Translations under genes and position numbers: made by a program | The notes under the pieces: model-generated | Databases searched by the model: none | What the model saw: only the letters and a program-made list of their open reading frames with translations | What the model was told of the DNA's origin: nothing | NCBI RefSeq assembly: GCF_029168945.1 | Contig: NC_083603.1 | Location: 10,478,001 to 10,542,000, forward strand | Source of the DNA: Cannabis sativa | Taxonomy: Eukaryota > Streptophyta > Magnoliopsida > Rosales > Cannabaceae | DNA length: 64,000 nucleotides | Direction: 5' to 3' | In this document: piece after piece, positions 11,641 to 22,719 of the stretch | Layout: every line of letters begins with the position of its first letter | How positions within the stretch are numbered: position 1 is the stretch's first letter

Positions 11641-13198
11641 ATGGTGAGAACCAAGAATCTAGGGCACTCTAAAAAATTAGAAGAAACCGTTCCAACTCCT
11701 TCTAGTGCTCCCCCTGCTGCCTCAGTTCCTTCTCCTGCTGTTGCAAAGCCTGGAGATTCATCGCTTCCCCAGCGTGAATCTCAAGCCGTGAAGCCAAAAC
11801 GTCCACCCAAGCAAGTAGCTCGCAAATCGGTAAGGCCCTATCGCACCTGGACTTCCTCTTCTGAATCCTCGAAGGAATCTCCTCCTCCATTGGCTGTTCC
11901 TCCTCCCCGCCGCATCAATGGGCCGGCACCACTCCAACGAGGCCCTTCCACTCGAACTCGAGCCCCGGCAAGCCTCGGGCGAGAAAGAACTTCAAGCCTC
12001 TCAATCTCGAGAGAAGACTGCTCCTCCAGCCAAGAAGAAACTCAAGACTAACCCTCCCTCGGCTTCCTCGAGTTCCAGTTCAGAAGAAGAGGATCCAATG
12101 GAAGTCTCTTCAGACAAATCAGTATCTCTGCATACTGAGAAGGACAGTGAAGACACAGAACTCGAGCCAGAGCCTCCTCGTTCAAAAACTGCTTCTGCAG
12201 CAAAGGCCTCTGTTGCTGCCAAAGGCAAGCAGCCCATGGAAGATCTTCCATCTGGTAATATCCCTTCCTCTATCTCTGGCTGTCCAACTTTTTACTATCG
12301 AGACAATGAGCGTGACTGGAATCTTTATGCAACTCGTAAGTTTGAAAGTGAGAGGAATTATGATTTGCATGCCCATCGCGTATATGGTATTGTAAAGTTC
12401 ATTCAATTTCATCAATGGGAACACACTCTTACTGGTTTTATTGGATTCATTGCTAACATTATTAAAGAGTTTTATGCTAATCTTACTGATGATTTCCTTG
12501 ATGAGAACTCTAGACGTATAGAAGAGTGTATGTTAGGGGTCACCGGTTCTCATTTTCGAAAAGGACATTGCTCGGGCTCGCAATTGCCACGAGAATGTAT
12601 CCAATGCCGTGATGTCCATGGATCGTGACTTGATGCACTCGAACTCACCGGTGCTCGTTCGTATTGAAACCAGGGGAGAGTCTTCGAATTACTCACCTCA
12701 CTTTTGCTCATGCTTCCCTTATGCGGTTTGCACTAAGCAATTGGGTTCCAAATTCGAACAAGACCGTGGTGTCTCAAGAAGTGGCTACACTCCTATACCG
12801 CATCACCTCTGGAACTTCCATTGATCTAGCCTCTCATATTCTCAACCAGATTGTCTCCTTTCGAAGAGGTAAAAAGCCAACCTTCAAACTTGTATTTCCA
12901 AATCTCATCTATAAGGTTTTATCCTCTCAGAAGAATGTGGCCCAAGCACATGAAACTCTTGAGCCTCCCATCACTGGCCCTACATTCCAACCTTCTGAAT
13001 ATTTTGATGGTGTGTTCCAAAAACGGCCAAAGGCTGGTACTTCGTCGCTTCGCCGGTGCAAGTTCAGGCTCTGCTGCAGAGCTCCTGGAAGTCAAGTCTG
13101 AACTTCAGAATGTGTACACTCGTCTTGAAGCAATGGCTGATGTCCAGCATGACATGTCCAGGCAACTGTCCACCTTGATTAAACTCTCCAAAAATTAA
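11641..13198 (+). pseudogene. SIRE env-like extra coding region, frame broken
   Basis: The likely start is MVRTKNLGHSKKLEE at 11641. A Pro/Ser-rich N-terminal section with basic and acidic clusters (SSSSEEEDPMEVSSDKS) is followed by a folded region containing RDWNLYATRKFESERNYD and IIKEFYANL. The latter recalls the 'putative plant transposon protein' domain found in many SIRE-like elements. The C-terminal part (13060-13195) can form a helical segment (LEVKSELQNVYTRLEAM). Four frames are needed: 11641-12051, 11918-12628, 12664-13101 and 12851-13198. No signal peptide or clear fusion or membrane segment is seen, so an envelope function is not supported. The function is unknown. Confidence 0.6.
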
Positions 13199-13520
13199 AG
13201 TGTTATAGTTTGTTTTTTTTTTTTTACTTAAACTTTTGTCTATTTTTGTTCTTTGTTTACTTTGGCACTCCGATAAACAAAAAGGGGGAGAGATATTTTT
13301 TGGTTTTTGTTGCCCAACTCTGGACCCTTTTTTCAGGGGGAGTTGTGGTTTGTTAGTACTTGTGAACTTATTGTTTAAAGTTAGCATGCTCTTTGTTTTT
13401 ATTGTGATATTCGATTGTGTTACTCAGGGGGAGTAGTATTGTTTGCTCTTGCTAACTTTGCATTGCAGGTACTTTATGGTAAAAATTATTTTGTTCATCT
13501 AAAGTGCCAAAGGGGGAGAT
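13199..13520 (+). promoter_or_regulatory. Multiple polypurine-tract-like motifs before the 3' LTR
   Basis: Four G-rich purine tracts of the type GGGGGAG occur near 13284, 13336, 13426 and 13513. The last, AAGGGGGAGAT, directly abuts the 3' LTR and is the expected plus-strand primer. The others are extra tracts, a trait reported for SIRE-like elements. Confidence 0.75.
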
Positions 13521-14698
13521 TGTAAAGTCCTTTTTTGGCAAGTTAGGTGACAAAATAATTTTTGCTTTTTATGGTAAGATTGCTATGCATTCATTTTCGA
13601 AATCTTACCTCTTTTATTCGGTTATAAGTTGCTATTTTCCTTGTTTGGAAAGTTGCACTTTCAGCTGAACTTTCCTTTGTTGAAAACTTCTCAAAAGAGA
13701 AGGAATTCTCTTTTGGAAAGTTGTCCTTTTAAGGGAAACTTTGATTATTGCCTTTTCCTTATTAATTTCGATTGTATCTTGATACAATCAGAATATCTAA
13801 TCTGTTTTTGGCAGGAATCAAGCTTTGAAAGAAGATCGGACCCGATTTTAGTAAGTTTCCCGTTTAAGGCGGTATCCGCTTCGTCAGCAACCGAATCTGA
13901 TGTAGCAGATCGTGTTTGTTTTTGGAAAGTCTTTGTTCAGCTGCTAATTCGATCTTGTGGTTGCCTCTTTGGTTTCTATGATCTATAAATAGAGCCTAGA
14001 GAGCAACCATTCGAATTACCTCTTCCATTATTCATTTTTTACATTTATCTTTTGAGAGAAGAGAGTCTTTCTTTGTTTTGTGAGAGCCTAGTTGTTCATC
14101 TAGGTTCTAGTTGTTCTATTTCTGTTCTTACTCTATCCTAGAGGTTGTGAAGAACTACTTGACTGAACAAGAGATTGGTCTTCGGGAGAAGACTTGATAA
14201 AGCCTTACTTCGGGAGGAAGTAAGCACTTGGTCTTCGGGAGAAGACTTGTTGAAGCCTTACTTCGGGAGGAAGTAAGCACTTGGTCTTCGGGAGAAGACT
14301 TGTTGAAGCCTTACTTCGGGAGGAAGTAAGCACTCACACTTCAAAGACGAAGGGAGTTCGGGCTTGAAGGTGTTTCAAGAAGTCAGATTCATAAAGTGGA
14401 TTACAAAGGATTGCGGCAATACTTTAGAGGGAGTCTAAACTTGTTTAAGTCAATTGTCTTTGTAATTTTGATACTTTATTAATTGATTTCATTCTCTGGG
14501 CGTGACCCCGTGGACTAGGAGTGTTCGTGAGAACACTGATACCACGTATAAATCTCTTGTGTCAAGTTATTTATTTTTCTGCAAATATTTTATATTCTGT
14601 TCGGTTTTCTTTGTAGCGATTACTTTCGCTTTCGCAAACGCTTACAGTTTTTATATTTTCTTATATACAACTGACATTTGCAAAAACACGGTTTTACA
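13521..14698 (+). repeat. 3' LTR of SIRE-like Copia
   Basis: Same ends and same hairpin array (14174-14333) as the 5' LTR. The differences cluster at a few sites, for example 13863-13882 against 4721-4739 and 14605-14640 against 5461-5500. There the 5' copy has CAG or CTG and this copy has CG-containing strings. Confidence 0.92.
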
Positions 14699-14703
14699 TT
14701 TTT

Positions 14704-15940
14704 TGATCATATTATTTCATTTTCCTCCTCTTAGAAAATATTTGAAAACTTTTAATATATCATTAGAGTTTTGACTTGTAAGTATATCTGTACTTTTCGG
14801 GTGCAGAGATCATATTTTGGTACATATATTCCAACTTCAGTAGTTGGCATCGGACTCAAAAGTATTTTAAAAAGGAGTTTCCAATTCAAGGACTTTACAT
14901 CACTTAATTTTTGATGTTCTAACACGAGACCATGCTCATCTGTTACGAAGCAATTTTGTCCCACAAAACAACATCACTATTTGCCTCAATTATAAATTTT
15001 TGGTGTACATATTTCTATTTCTATTCAGTGGTTTTTTTCTTTATTACTATCTCTGTTTGGTTATCAATTCCCAATTACTATCTCTGTTTGGTTATCAATT
15101 CCCAATTACTATTTGATTTTTCGCTTCATTTTTTGATGTCAATTTGTTTATTTAGTTGGATCTATAGATAAATAAATATAGGACATAGTATATGTGTTCA
15201 TATATATTTATTTGCCACTACTTTTGAAGCTTAAACATAGAAATGTGAGTAAAGATGTTTATTTGTGGCTTAATAAATATGTTGGTAGTGTCTAAGTTGT
15301 AACTGAAGGAAATGGTTAGATGAGAATACCAAAATGTTTATGATTTGCCAAATTCTTAACCAGATCGAAGCTATTTGGACTTCAAGCAATAATTTGTGTG
15401 CTAGACCGCAGAGTTTTTATTTTCCTTTCTAATATTATGTAGCACTTACAAAAAGGGATAAGTTGATTGATTTGATTTTTGAAAACATGCTAAGGTTATG
15501 GATAACTAGCATAAAATTTAGTTTAGTATATGTGTCTCGCAGATAGTTTTTTGCTAGTTTATATATACATACGTGTATAAGAATGGTGGAAAAGAGTAAA
15601 TAGAATATTAAATGTATGAATAAAAATATATCATATTTTCTATAAGAACTAATATATGACATAATATTAATTTAAAATAAAATAATTCCAATTGACTAAA
15701 TCATAAAAATATCTTAAATATATCTATTTATATTTATTTCCAGAAAAAGGTATCTACATATATTTATTTATGCCTTAAAATGCTCTAAACAACTTTATTT
15801 TTATTCTAAAATAAAATTTGGCTATAATAATTTATTAATGCTCAATAATATCTATTAAATTCAATAGTACAAAAGTATATCCATAACTAAATTATATTAT
15901 AATATTCTTTTTTTTAAAAAAAAAAATATCTTATTATAAT
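14704..15940. other. AT-rich intergenic DNA of unit A
   Basis: No gene is seen. A 31-bp unit containing TCTCTGTTTGGTTATC is tandemly repeated twice at 15043-15104. From about 15550 the sequence matches unit B on both sides of the Copia insertion there (28830-29011, then 43781-43850), so it is the empty-site counterpart of that insertion. Confidence 0.55.
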
Positions 15941-16544
15941 ATGAAATTTTTACATGAAAAATCATTTTTGCACAATTTATTACCTAAATACTCCTACACG
16001 CCTATATCTACTTTTTTACTTACAAAGTTTGTTTTATTACACAAATACCACTTAGTCATCATTCCATCTATCATCAATCAAACCCTACTCTCTTCCCTCT
16101 CTTTTTTCATTTTCTATCAATCAATGCATCATTTCACTCTCTTTTTTTCTTCTTTTCTTTTTATTTTTAATTTTATTTCAGTTTTTAATTTTTTTTTTTA
16201 ATTTTATTTTCAGTTTTTAATTTTAATTTTTTTTCCATAACAATTCTTCTTGTCTTTTTCTTTTTAATTTTTAATTGTAAAACTAGTTTCTTATATATTG
16301 TTGCTTAGGTCTAGGATTGACTTCTATCAATCAATCCATCATTTCACTCTCTTTTTTTCTTTTTTTTCTTTTTCTTTTTAATTTTATTTCAGTTTTTAAT
16401 TTTTATTTTTTAATTTTATTTCAGTTTTTAATTTTTAATATGTAATTTATAAAATATCATATATGTAATATATAAACACTTATAAACGCTTATAGTTATA
16501 TAGTATATATAATAGTCCAGGCAACTATTGGGAGATACTGGTTC

Positions 16545-16800
16545 TGGGTTGGTGGATATATGTTCATCTATTCTAGGCAGTTAAATTATGTTGCTCACAA
16601 CTTAGCCAATTGGGCTTTATCTACTTCAAGTTCTGGGTTGGTGGATGTTCCTCCCTACCAGGCCAATGATTGCAATCTGCGCAGTACAGCATGTATTGTA
16701 TTTGTTGGGCTGACAACACTCCTGCTTTTTATTATGTACTACACAATATACACTTTTGAAAAAGAGAAAGCTAAACATCCAGAACACGTTTATTGAATTT
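16545..16800 (+). pseudogene. Fragment resembling the C-terminus of a LINE-type RNase H domain
   Basis: An open frame reads SRQLNYVAHNLANWAL followed by a VDVPP stretch. R-x-x-N-x-VAH-x-LA-x-WA is the typical C-terminal helix of the RNase H-like domain found at the end of plant LINE reverse transcriptases and derived host proteins. Only this end is present, inside the 2-kb insertion, so it is probably captured or nested debris. The hydrophobic tail after it is not part of the domain. Confidence 0.45.
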
Positions 16801-17025
16801 TACCCAGCTGGACCACTACGTAGTTTACATCTCTCTAGAAGTTGCAATATAATTTTGAAATATTGTTAGTTTTATTATTTGAAATTTTACACCTTCTGTA
16901 TGTATTTTTTTAATATGTTTTTTATCTAGTTGTTTCCTGTCCATTTTTATATCATCAATGGGTAACAATGAGATTTATCATGGATGTTGATGTTCAAAGA
17001 GTTTTTCCTGTATTTTAGTTAGTAT

Positions 17026-17403
17026 ACAGTTGTTTTGTAGTTTTATTATAGTTTTGCTACTTGCATATGTTATTTCACTATAAAATTAATATGCAACTAT
17101 TTGCACAAAACTTACTATGTATAACTACTATTTCTTAGTCCCCATCAAATTAAATTCTCGCATAATATATAAACTATCATAAAACGATAATGCAACTATA
17201 AGGCAACTATTTGCACTTGCATACAGTTGTTTTGTAGTTTTATTATAGTTTTGCTACTTGCATATGTTATTTCACTATAAAATTAATATGCAACTATTTG
17301 CAAAAAACTTACTATGTATAACTACTATTTCTTAGTCCCCATCAAATTAAATTCTTGCATAATATATAAACTATCATAAAACGATAATGCAACTATAAGG
17401 CAA
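17026..17403. repeat. 197-bp tandem duplication
   Basis: Two units start at 17026 and 17223 with ACAGTTGTTTTGTAG and are almost identical through AAACGATAATGCAACTATAAGG. The near identity points to a recent duplication inside the 2-kb insertion. Confidence 0.9.
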
Positions 17404-17958
17404 CCAAAACAAAAAATAAATCAAAATGTAACTGTATATAACGTAGATGTATTATTCATGAGGTTTTTTTAAAAAATTTCACATCATACATTGTTTTGAA
17501 ATTGGTGGGAGGTCCAGATCTGTTTGTTACAGATCTACATTTCATGAATCTGGATTTCGATATTAGGGGGAGTTGTTTTGATCGAATAAAACATAAAACA
17601 AATGTGTAATTTCAGTTTCTTCACAGTTTTTCTGATTTTTTTTTCGTCATTTTCAGTTTAGATCATTGCAGGTATTCTTTTCCAGTTGATTTTGCCAGAA
17701 TTAATAGTTGTATTTTTCTCGTTTTGGTTTCATTTTGGTTGTTTTGCGGTTTTGAAACGAGTGCGTATTTTCATCTTCATGGTTCGCTCTGTACAGCTGA
17801 AGGCTTAGTGCATGTCGTATTTTTGTAAATATTTGTATATAGACTGTATAAATGTTTAATGGGCCGGCCCAAAGTATTTTTGTAATTTTTTTTTCCTTTT
17901 TTGTATTTTTTTGTTTTTTTCCCTTATAATATTCATTTTACAAAAATCTTATTTTAAT

Positions 17959-19214
17959 ATTTTAATTTATTTTCAAAACAATGGGAAAAAAACGGAAGAA
18001 CAATACATATATTTTTCATAACATATATATTTAATAATATAACATATATCAATAACAATTATTGTATACATATAATAATTTTTTTTCTCACATATTATAA
18101 TAGAGAACATATGTTATTAAGGGTAAATAGCACCGTACACAAAGTTTTAAGTTTATAAAGATAAATAATAATTAATGTATACATATAATATTTTTTCTTT
18201 TCATATAGGGCACACATTTTTAGATCATTGAGTCTAGACAAAAACATTTCCAAATTTTGTTTTAATAAATTCAAAATGGAGTCTAACGAAGATTGAGAAA
18301 AGTTATAATTTTATACATTTAATACTTATGATGATAAAAATAAATGTTAGATTTGTACTGCTTTTAAACTTAAAACTTTAAATATATATACTTATGACGT
18401 TATTTATCTTATTATTAATTGCAATTTAGCAAAAGATCTATACATATAAAGTTTAGGTATAAGACGAAGACATAACATCATAAAATTGTTTTAAATACAT
18501 TTATCTATTCTTTCTTTAATTCTCTCATTTTTATTTTTTTTATTAAGCATATAAATATTAATTAATTAATTAATTAATTAAAAAAATAAAAATAAATAAC
18601 TAAAAACAAAAATATCACTGATAATAATAACTTAGCTACATAATTTTCACATTTACGTACATTCTATTCAGACACAAACAATTCTTGTTTATTGGCTTTG
18701 TTGGTCACGACCTTTAAAATGTATACTATTTTTTTATATAAAATTATATGAAAAATTAATAAAATTAAAATTTGATACAATTTATTACTTAATATCATAA
18801 AATAAAAATTATAATTTATATCATTTATAATTTAAAATTGGTTAAACATAGTGGAAATTGGAGAAAACTATATTTAATATTTACCATAACCAATTTTAAA
18901 GGAACTACTATTATTATTTTATTGAATTAGTAACATGTGTTAAATAAACGATGTATTGAATTATATATGACTTGTTTATCTTAAGCTCATGGTGGTATAG
19001 TAAGTACAATAAATTTCATAAAAGTAAATAACAAAAATAAGAATTAATATTATTTTTGATGTTTGTCAAGAATACTTTGAAAGAATGTTTGAAGTACTAT
19101 TCTTAATTAATTATTTGAGAAAACATACTAATTAATAATAAAAAAGAATGAAAACTAACCTCTATAGCAAAATTCAACTAAAACACCATACTATAATATA
19201 TAAATATGCTAATT
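17959..19214. other. AT-rich intergenic DNA shared with unit B
   Basis: No gene is seen. It aligns along its length with about 44300-45581 and includes a TTAA microsatellite near 18558-18580. Part of it (18870-19214) also aligns with 26455-26884, giving three copies. Confidence 0.6.
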
Positions 19215-19661
19215 TTAAACCATATTTTCTACAGTATCACGATCTGACTTTGTAGAAACATCTGTACAAGTAACAATGTAAACAGTATTCACACGAAGAC
19301 AGCAAACTGGACATATTTTATTGATTCGAGTCCAGTCATTAATGCAAGATAAGTGAAACACATGTTTACACTTCTTCATCTCAACAACCACTTTATTATC
19401 TTCCAATAATGGTTCCAAACATATAACACATTCATCATCCTTGAGATTTTCTCTTCTAACGTTATGTTTCCTAAAAAAACATAACAGATTGATAATGCAA
19501 GATTGTTTTGCATGATCAACGACTATTATTGGAGGTTCTTCATCATTGCGGCGATGATCAACCTTCATGCACATGCACACAAAAGCAAAACACACAGGTA
19601 TTAGCATGCCTATAACTAATAAAAGCGTAAGTATTATGTTCGACGTAGTAATTATGTCCAT
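19215..19661 (-). CDS. ATL-like RING-H2 protein, copy A
   Basis: The ORF encodes 148 residues. Residues 7-31 form one hydrophobic membrane segment. Residues 78-120 form a RING-H2 finger with ligands C78, C81, C98, H100, H103, C106, C117 and C120, in the spacing C-x2-C-x16-C-x-H-x2-H-x2-C-x10-C-x2-C. The order of membrane segment then RING-H2 matches the plant ATL family of membrane-anchored E3 ubiquitin ligases. The protein is short and lacks a clear GLD motif, so it is ATL-like. Copy B differs at about eight residues, so both copies look functional. The gene is divergent from the RLPH2 copy, with only about 350 bp between them. Confidence 0.75.
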   Translation of the reverse strand: MDIITTSNIILTLLLVIGMLIPVCFAFVCMCMKVDHRRNDEEPPIIVVDHAKQSCIINLLCFFRKHNVRRENLKDDECVICLEPLLEDNKVVVEMKKCKHVFHLSCINDWTRINKICPVCCLRVNTVYIVTCTDVSTKSDRDTVENMV

Positions 19662-20008
19662 GTTAATTTTGTTGAACTCGATCGATGTTAAATAACAATA
19701 GTGTAAGATGATACTTAACTAAAAGAAACTCCAAAATTTTATAAACTTAATTGCGTTGATGATGTAAATCTATAGCCAATGATATATTTATATATATATT
19801 TCATTCCTAATGTTAATAGTATTAGTATAGAGCATCTTAAATTTCTATATGTATTAGAAATCTGAAAAAAAAAAAAAAAAAAAAAAAAAAAGATAAAAAT
19901 AAATGATATACATTTAAATTGAAGATTTTTTTAAAAGATTATTAATTCATGAAGTACTGAATAATGCAGTTAACACGTAATTTTTTAAAAAAATTATTAA
20001 CAGAAGTA

Positions 20009-20831
20009 ATTAATTTTCTCATCTCACTTCCTTCTAAGTACCCACATCAGACCCACGTCTTCCTCTCCGGAAACCACGATTTCGCCTTCGCTGCTTTCCT
20101 CGGCCTAGTCCCTCAGCCGCCCGACGGCTCGGAGTTCGCCGAGGCTTGGAAGGAGTACGAAGAAAATGAGGAGAGAGAAGGGTGGTACAAAGGAGAAGGG
20201 TATGAAAATATGCATTTGCAGGGAAGGAGATGGTCTGGGAAAATCAAGGCCAAGTTCAACGTAGCCAAAGGGATGGACTATAAAGGATCCATTTATGACG
20301 CTGCCCCAACTTTTGAATCTTATGGTGTTCCTCATGGCTCTGCTGGTAATCAAATTTCAACTTTTTTATTTATACACATTCATATATTTTTGTATGTATT
20401 GCTCTGCTTTAGTTTTCTGGTTCTGAATCACTCCTTTTTTTGGGTACTTTATTGGAAGTGGGAAATAGGGTTGTTGCTTTTTGAATGGTTAATTCAAGAA
20501 TCATTGTTTTGGAGTTCCTTTCTTTCTATGACTTTTTGTTTCTATATTGGAATGTGTGAAATTGGTTCTTTGGTTTTGGAAAGTGTGTGATTCCTACTTT
20601 TATTTAAGATACAAAGGATTAAGCTTTCTAACTTTATATGAGTTTTTGTCATTGGTGGTGAGGTGAGTTATTTGCGAATCTGTTTGTGAAATTTTTGAAT
20701 TGAAACGAATGTAATATTTGGTGGGCAGATTTGGTTCGGGCAGTTCCTGATGAGCACAAGAAATTTCTTGCTGACATGGTTTGGGTTCATGAAGAGGTAA
20801 AATGGATTCTTGAGTTTCTATTTTAACCTCT
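20009..20831 (+). pseudogene. RLPH2 pseudogene, copy A (5'-deleted, 3'-truncated, Copia in intron)
   Basis: The remnant of exon 1 (to 20345) and all of exon 2 (20729-20796) match the intact copy at 46467-48393. A deletion of about 300 bp fuses upstream DNA to [14 protein letters not shown] and removes the ATG and the metal-binding motifs GDIHG and GDYCDRG. GNHDF remains. The following intron is interrupted by a Copia element at 20832 and resumes at 25848-26085, where homology ends, so exons 3 and 4 are missing. Intron 1 here is about 290 bp longer than in copy B, which has an internal deletion. The apparent start near 19964 is an artefact of the fusion. No catalysis is possible. Confidence 0.85.
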
Positions 20832-21078
20832 AGTTGAAATATACACAAAAATGGATTGAAGACAATTCTCAGCTCAAAGGAGGCTGAGGTACATCATTTA
20901 CTATTTATATTCTGAAAAGGAATTACAAGGATGAATTACAAGTGGACAGGTGGCCCTAGTGTAGGAGCCAAAGGAGACAACATAAAAGAATCCGTACAAA
21001 ACACTAAACACCAATAAAACAGTAATTAACAGACTAATGATAAAGATAATAAAAGCAGAGTACTAAACAGAGTATTAA

Positions 21079-22719
21079 TTAGTCAATTTTCTTAACACCA
21101 CCCCTCAAACGAGAGGGTGAGTTCTTCACTCCGAGTTTGCCAATCAAGTAGAGAAACTGAGAGTGTGAGAGTGGTTTTGTCATGCAGTCTGCTGTCTGAT
21201 CAGCTGAGGGAATGTATCTGACTTCAAGCTTTTTGTTCAATACCTTGTCCCTTACAAAATGTATATCGATCTCAATATGTTTAGTGCGAGCATGATAGAC
21301 TGGGTTTGAAGCTAAAGCACTAGCACTCATGTTGTCACACCAAGTTATAGGAGAGGCATTGAGAGGAAATCTGATTTCATTCAGCAGAGATTCAATCCAT
21401 GTTAGTTCAGCACTTACTTGAGCAAGAGCTCTGTATTCAGACTCTGTACTTGAACGAGACACCACTGATTGTTTCTTTGAGGACCAAGAGACTAAAGACT
21501 CTCCAAGATAAACACAGTATCCACCAACTGATCTTCTATCATCGGGATTGCTAGCCCAATCAGCATCAGAAAAACCTATCAGATCGAGCTTGTCACAGCA
21601 GCTAAGATGTAGGCCTTGTGTACTGGTTCCCTTGAGATATCTCAAGATTCTCTTTGCAGCATTCCAATGTGAGACTGTGGGAGCCTTGAGAAATTGACTC
21701 AGTGAGTTAACAGCATAACTAATGTCGGGTCTGGTATGGTTAAGATACTGCAGAGCACCAATGAGACTTCGATAATTTGTTGGATTTTCCATCAATTTGC
21801 CATCTGTGAGGGAAAGAGATTTACCAGTAGCTATTGGTGTAGGGCAAGGCTTCAAATGTTGCATTCTGTTCTTCTCTAATAGGTCCTCAATGTATTTTGT
21901 TTGAGTGAGGTAGAGACCTATTGCATCTCTAGCAACTTCTATGCCAAGGAAGAAGTGTAAATCCCCAAGATCTTTGAGAGTGAACAATTTGTTTAGTTTT
22001 TCAATGAAACTGTTCAGATTGGTATTATTGTTCCCAGTCACAATAATATCATCTACATAGATTAAGACTAAAATGATACACCCATTGTTGATGTAGAAAA
22101 AGAGAGATGTGTCTGCCCTTGAGTTCCTGAAGTTCCAAGCAAGAAGAGTGTTCTTTAATTTATCAAACCAGGCTCTTGGAGCTTGTTTGAGTCCATAAAG
22201 TGACTTGAGTAACTTGCAAACATGGTCAGGTCTGTTTGGGTCTTCAAAACCTTCTGGTTGACACATGTAAACATCCTCTTCAAGATTCCCATTCAGAAAA
22301 GCATTATTGATGTCCAATTGCCTAATATTCCAGCCCTTTGACACAGCAATGCTTAACACAATTCTGACTGTTGAAGCTTTGACAACAGGACTGAAAGTTT
22401 CTCCATAATCCAACCCTGCTCTTTGATGAAATCCCTTTGCAACAAGTCTTGATTTGTATCTTTGAAAAGAACCATCAACATTCCTTTTAATTCTGTGAAC
22501 CCACTTGCACCCTACTAAGTTTTTTGCCTTTGACCTGGGAACCAATATCCATGTTTTGTTTCTTTTTAGAGCTGTAATTTCATCATTCATAGCTCCATTC
22601 CAGCCCTTATGTTGAAGAGCTTCAGCAATATTCTTTGGTTGTTCAAAGACAGATACCCACTTGGCTTGACTGAGTTATGTTTTTGGTTTAAATATACCAG
22701 CCTTTGATCTGGTAATCAT
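21079..22719 (-). pseudogene. Copia reverse transcriptase and RNase H (intron element)
   Basis: After MITRSKAGIFKPKT comes a TAA stop, then an open frame through [39 protein letters not shown] and the catalytic LIYVDD. RNase H follows with DADWASNPDDRRS, SSTESEYRAL and ARTKHIEID. It ends just before the 3' purine tract. Only the single TAA blocks this part, so the element is old but not shredded. Confidence 0.85.

Larger units (their letters stand above)
4377..14698 (+). mobile_element. SIRE/Maximus-like Ty1/Copia retrotransposon with env-like extra region
   Basis: This is a complete element of 10.3 kb. Its LTRs are 4377-5557 (1181 bp) and 13521-14698 (1178 bp), both starting TGTAAAGTCC and ending GGTTTTACA, flanked by TTTTT target duplications (4372-4376 and 14699-14703). 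The primer-binding site TGGTATCAGAGC (5560-5571) complements initiator Met-tRNA. Gag, protease, integrase, RT and RNase H occur in Copia order, followed by about 3 kb with an extra coding region and then a purine tract. The extra region and long gag with coiled coil fit the SIRE/Maximus lineage. Many frameshifts break pol, but most sit at CAG/CTG-type positions and may be sequence errors (see findings). Confidence 0.9.
15941..17948. mobile_element. Unclassified 2-kb insertion, possibly MULE-like
   Basis: Unit B (about 44270-44300) reads through without this segment. Candidate 10-bp target repeats are TTATTATAAT (15931-15940) and TTATTTTAAT (17949-17958), with one mismatch. The ends are weakly inverted: GAAATTTTTACATGAAAA against GATTTTTGTAAAATGAAT. 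Inside are a T-rich duplication (about 16105-16240 and 16320-16440, sharing TCTATCAATCAATSCATCAT), a 197-bp tandem duplication (17026-17222 and 17223-17403), and an RNase H-like fragment. A target repeat of this length fits a MULE, but no transposase is present. Confidence 0.5.

Noticed and set aside
11641..13198. A true retroviral envelope gene in the SIRE-like element
   Set aside because: No signal peptide, cleavage site or convincing membrane anchor is visible. Only the position after pol suggests the label.
19964..20590. A 208-codon protein starting MQLTRNF
   Set aside because: The start is created by the deletion that fuses upstream DNA to exon 1, and the end reads into an intron. It is the RLPH2 pseudogene.
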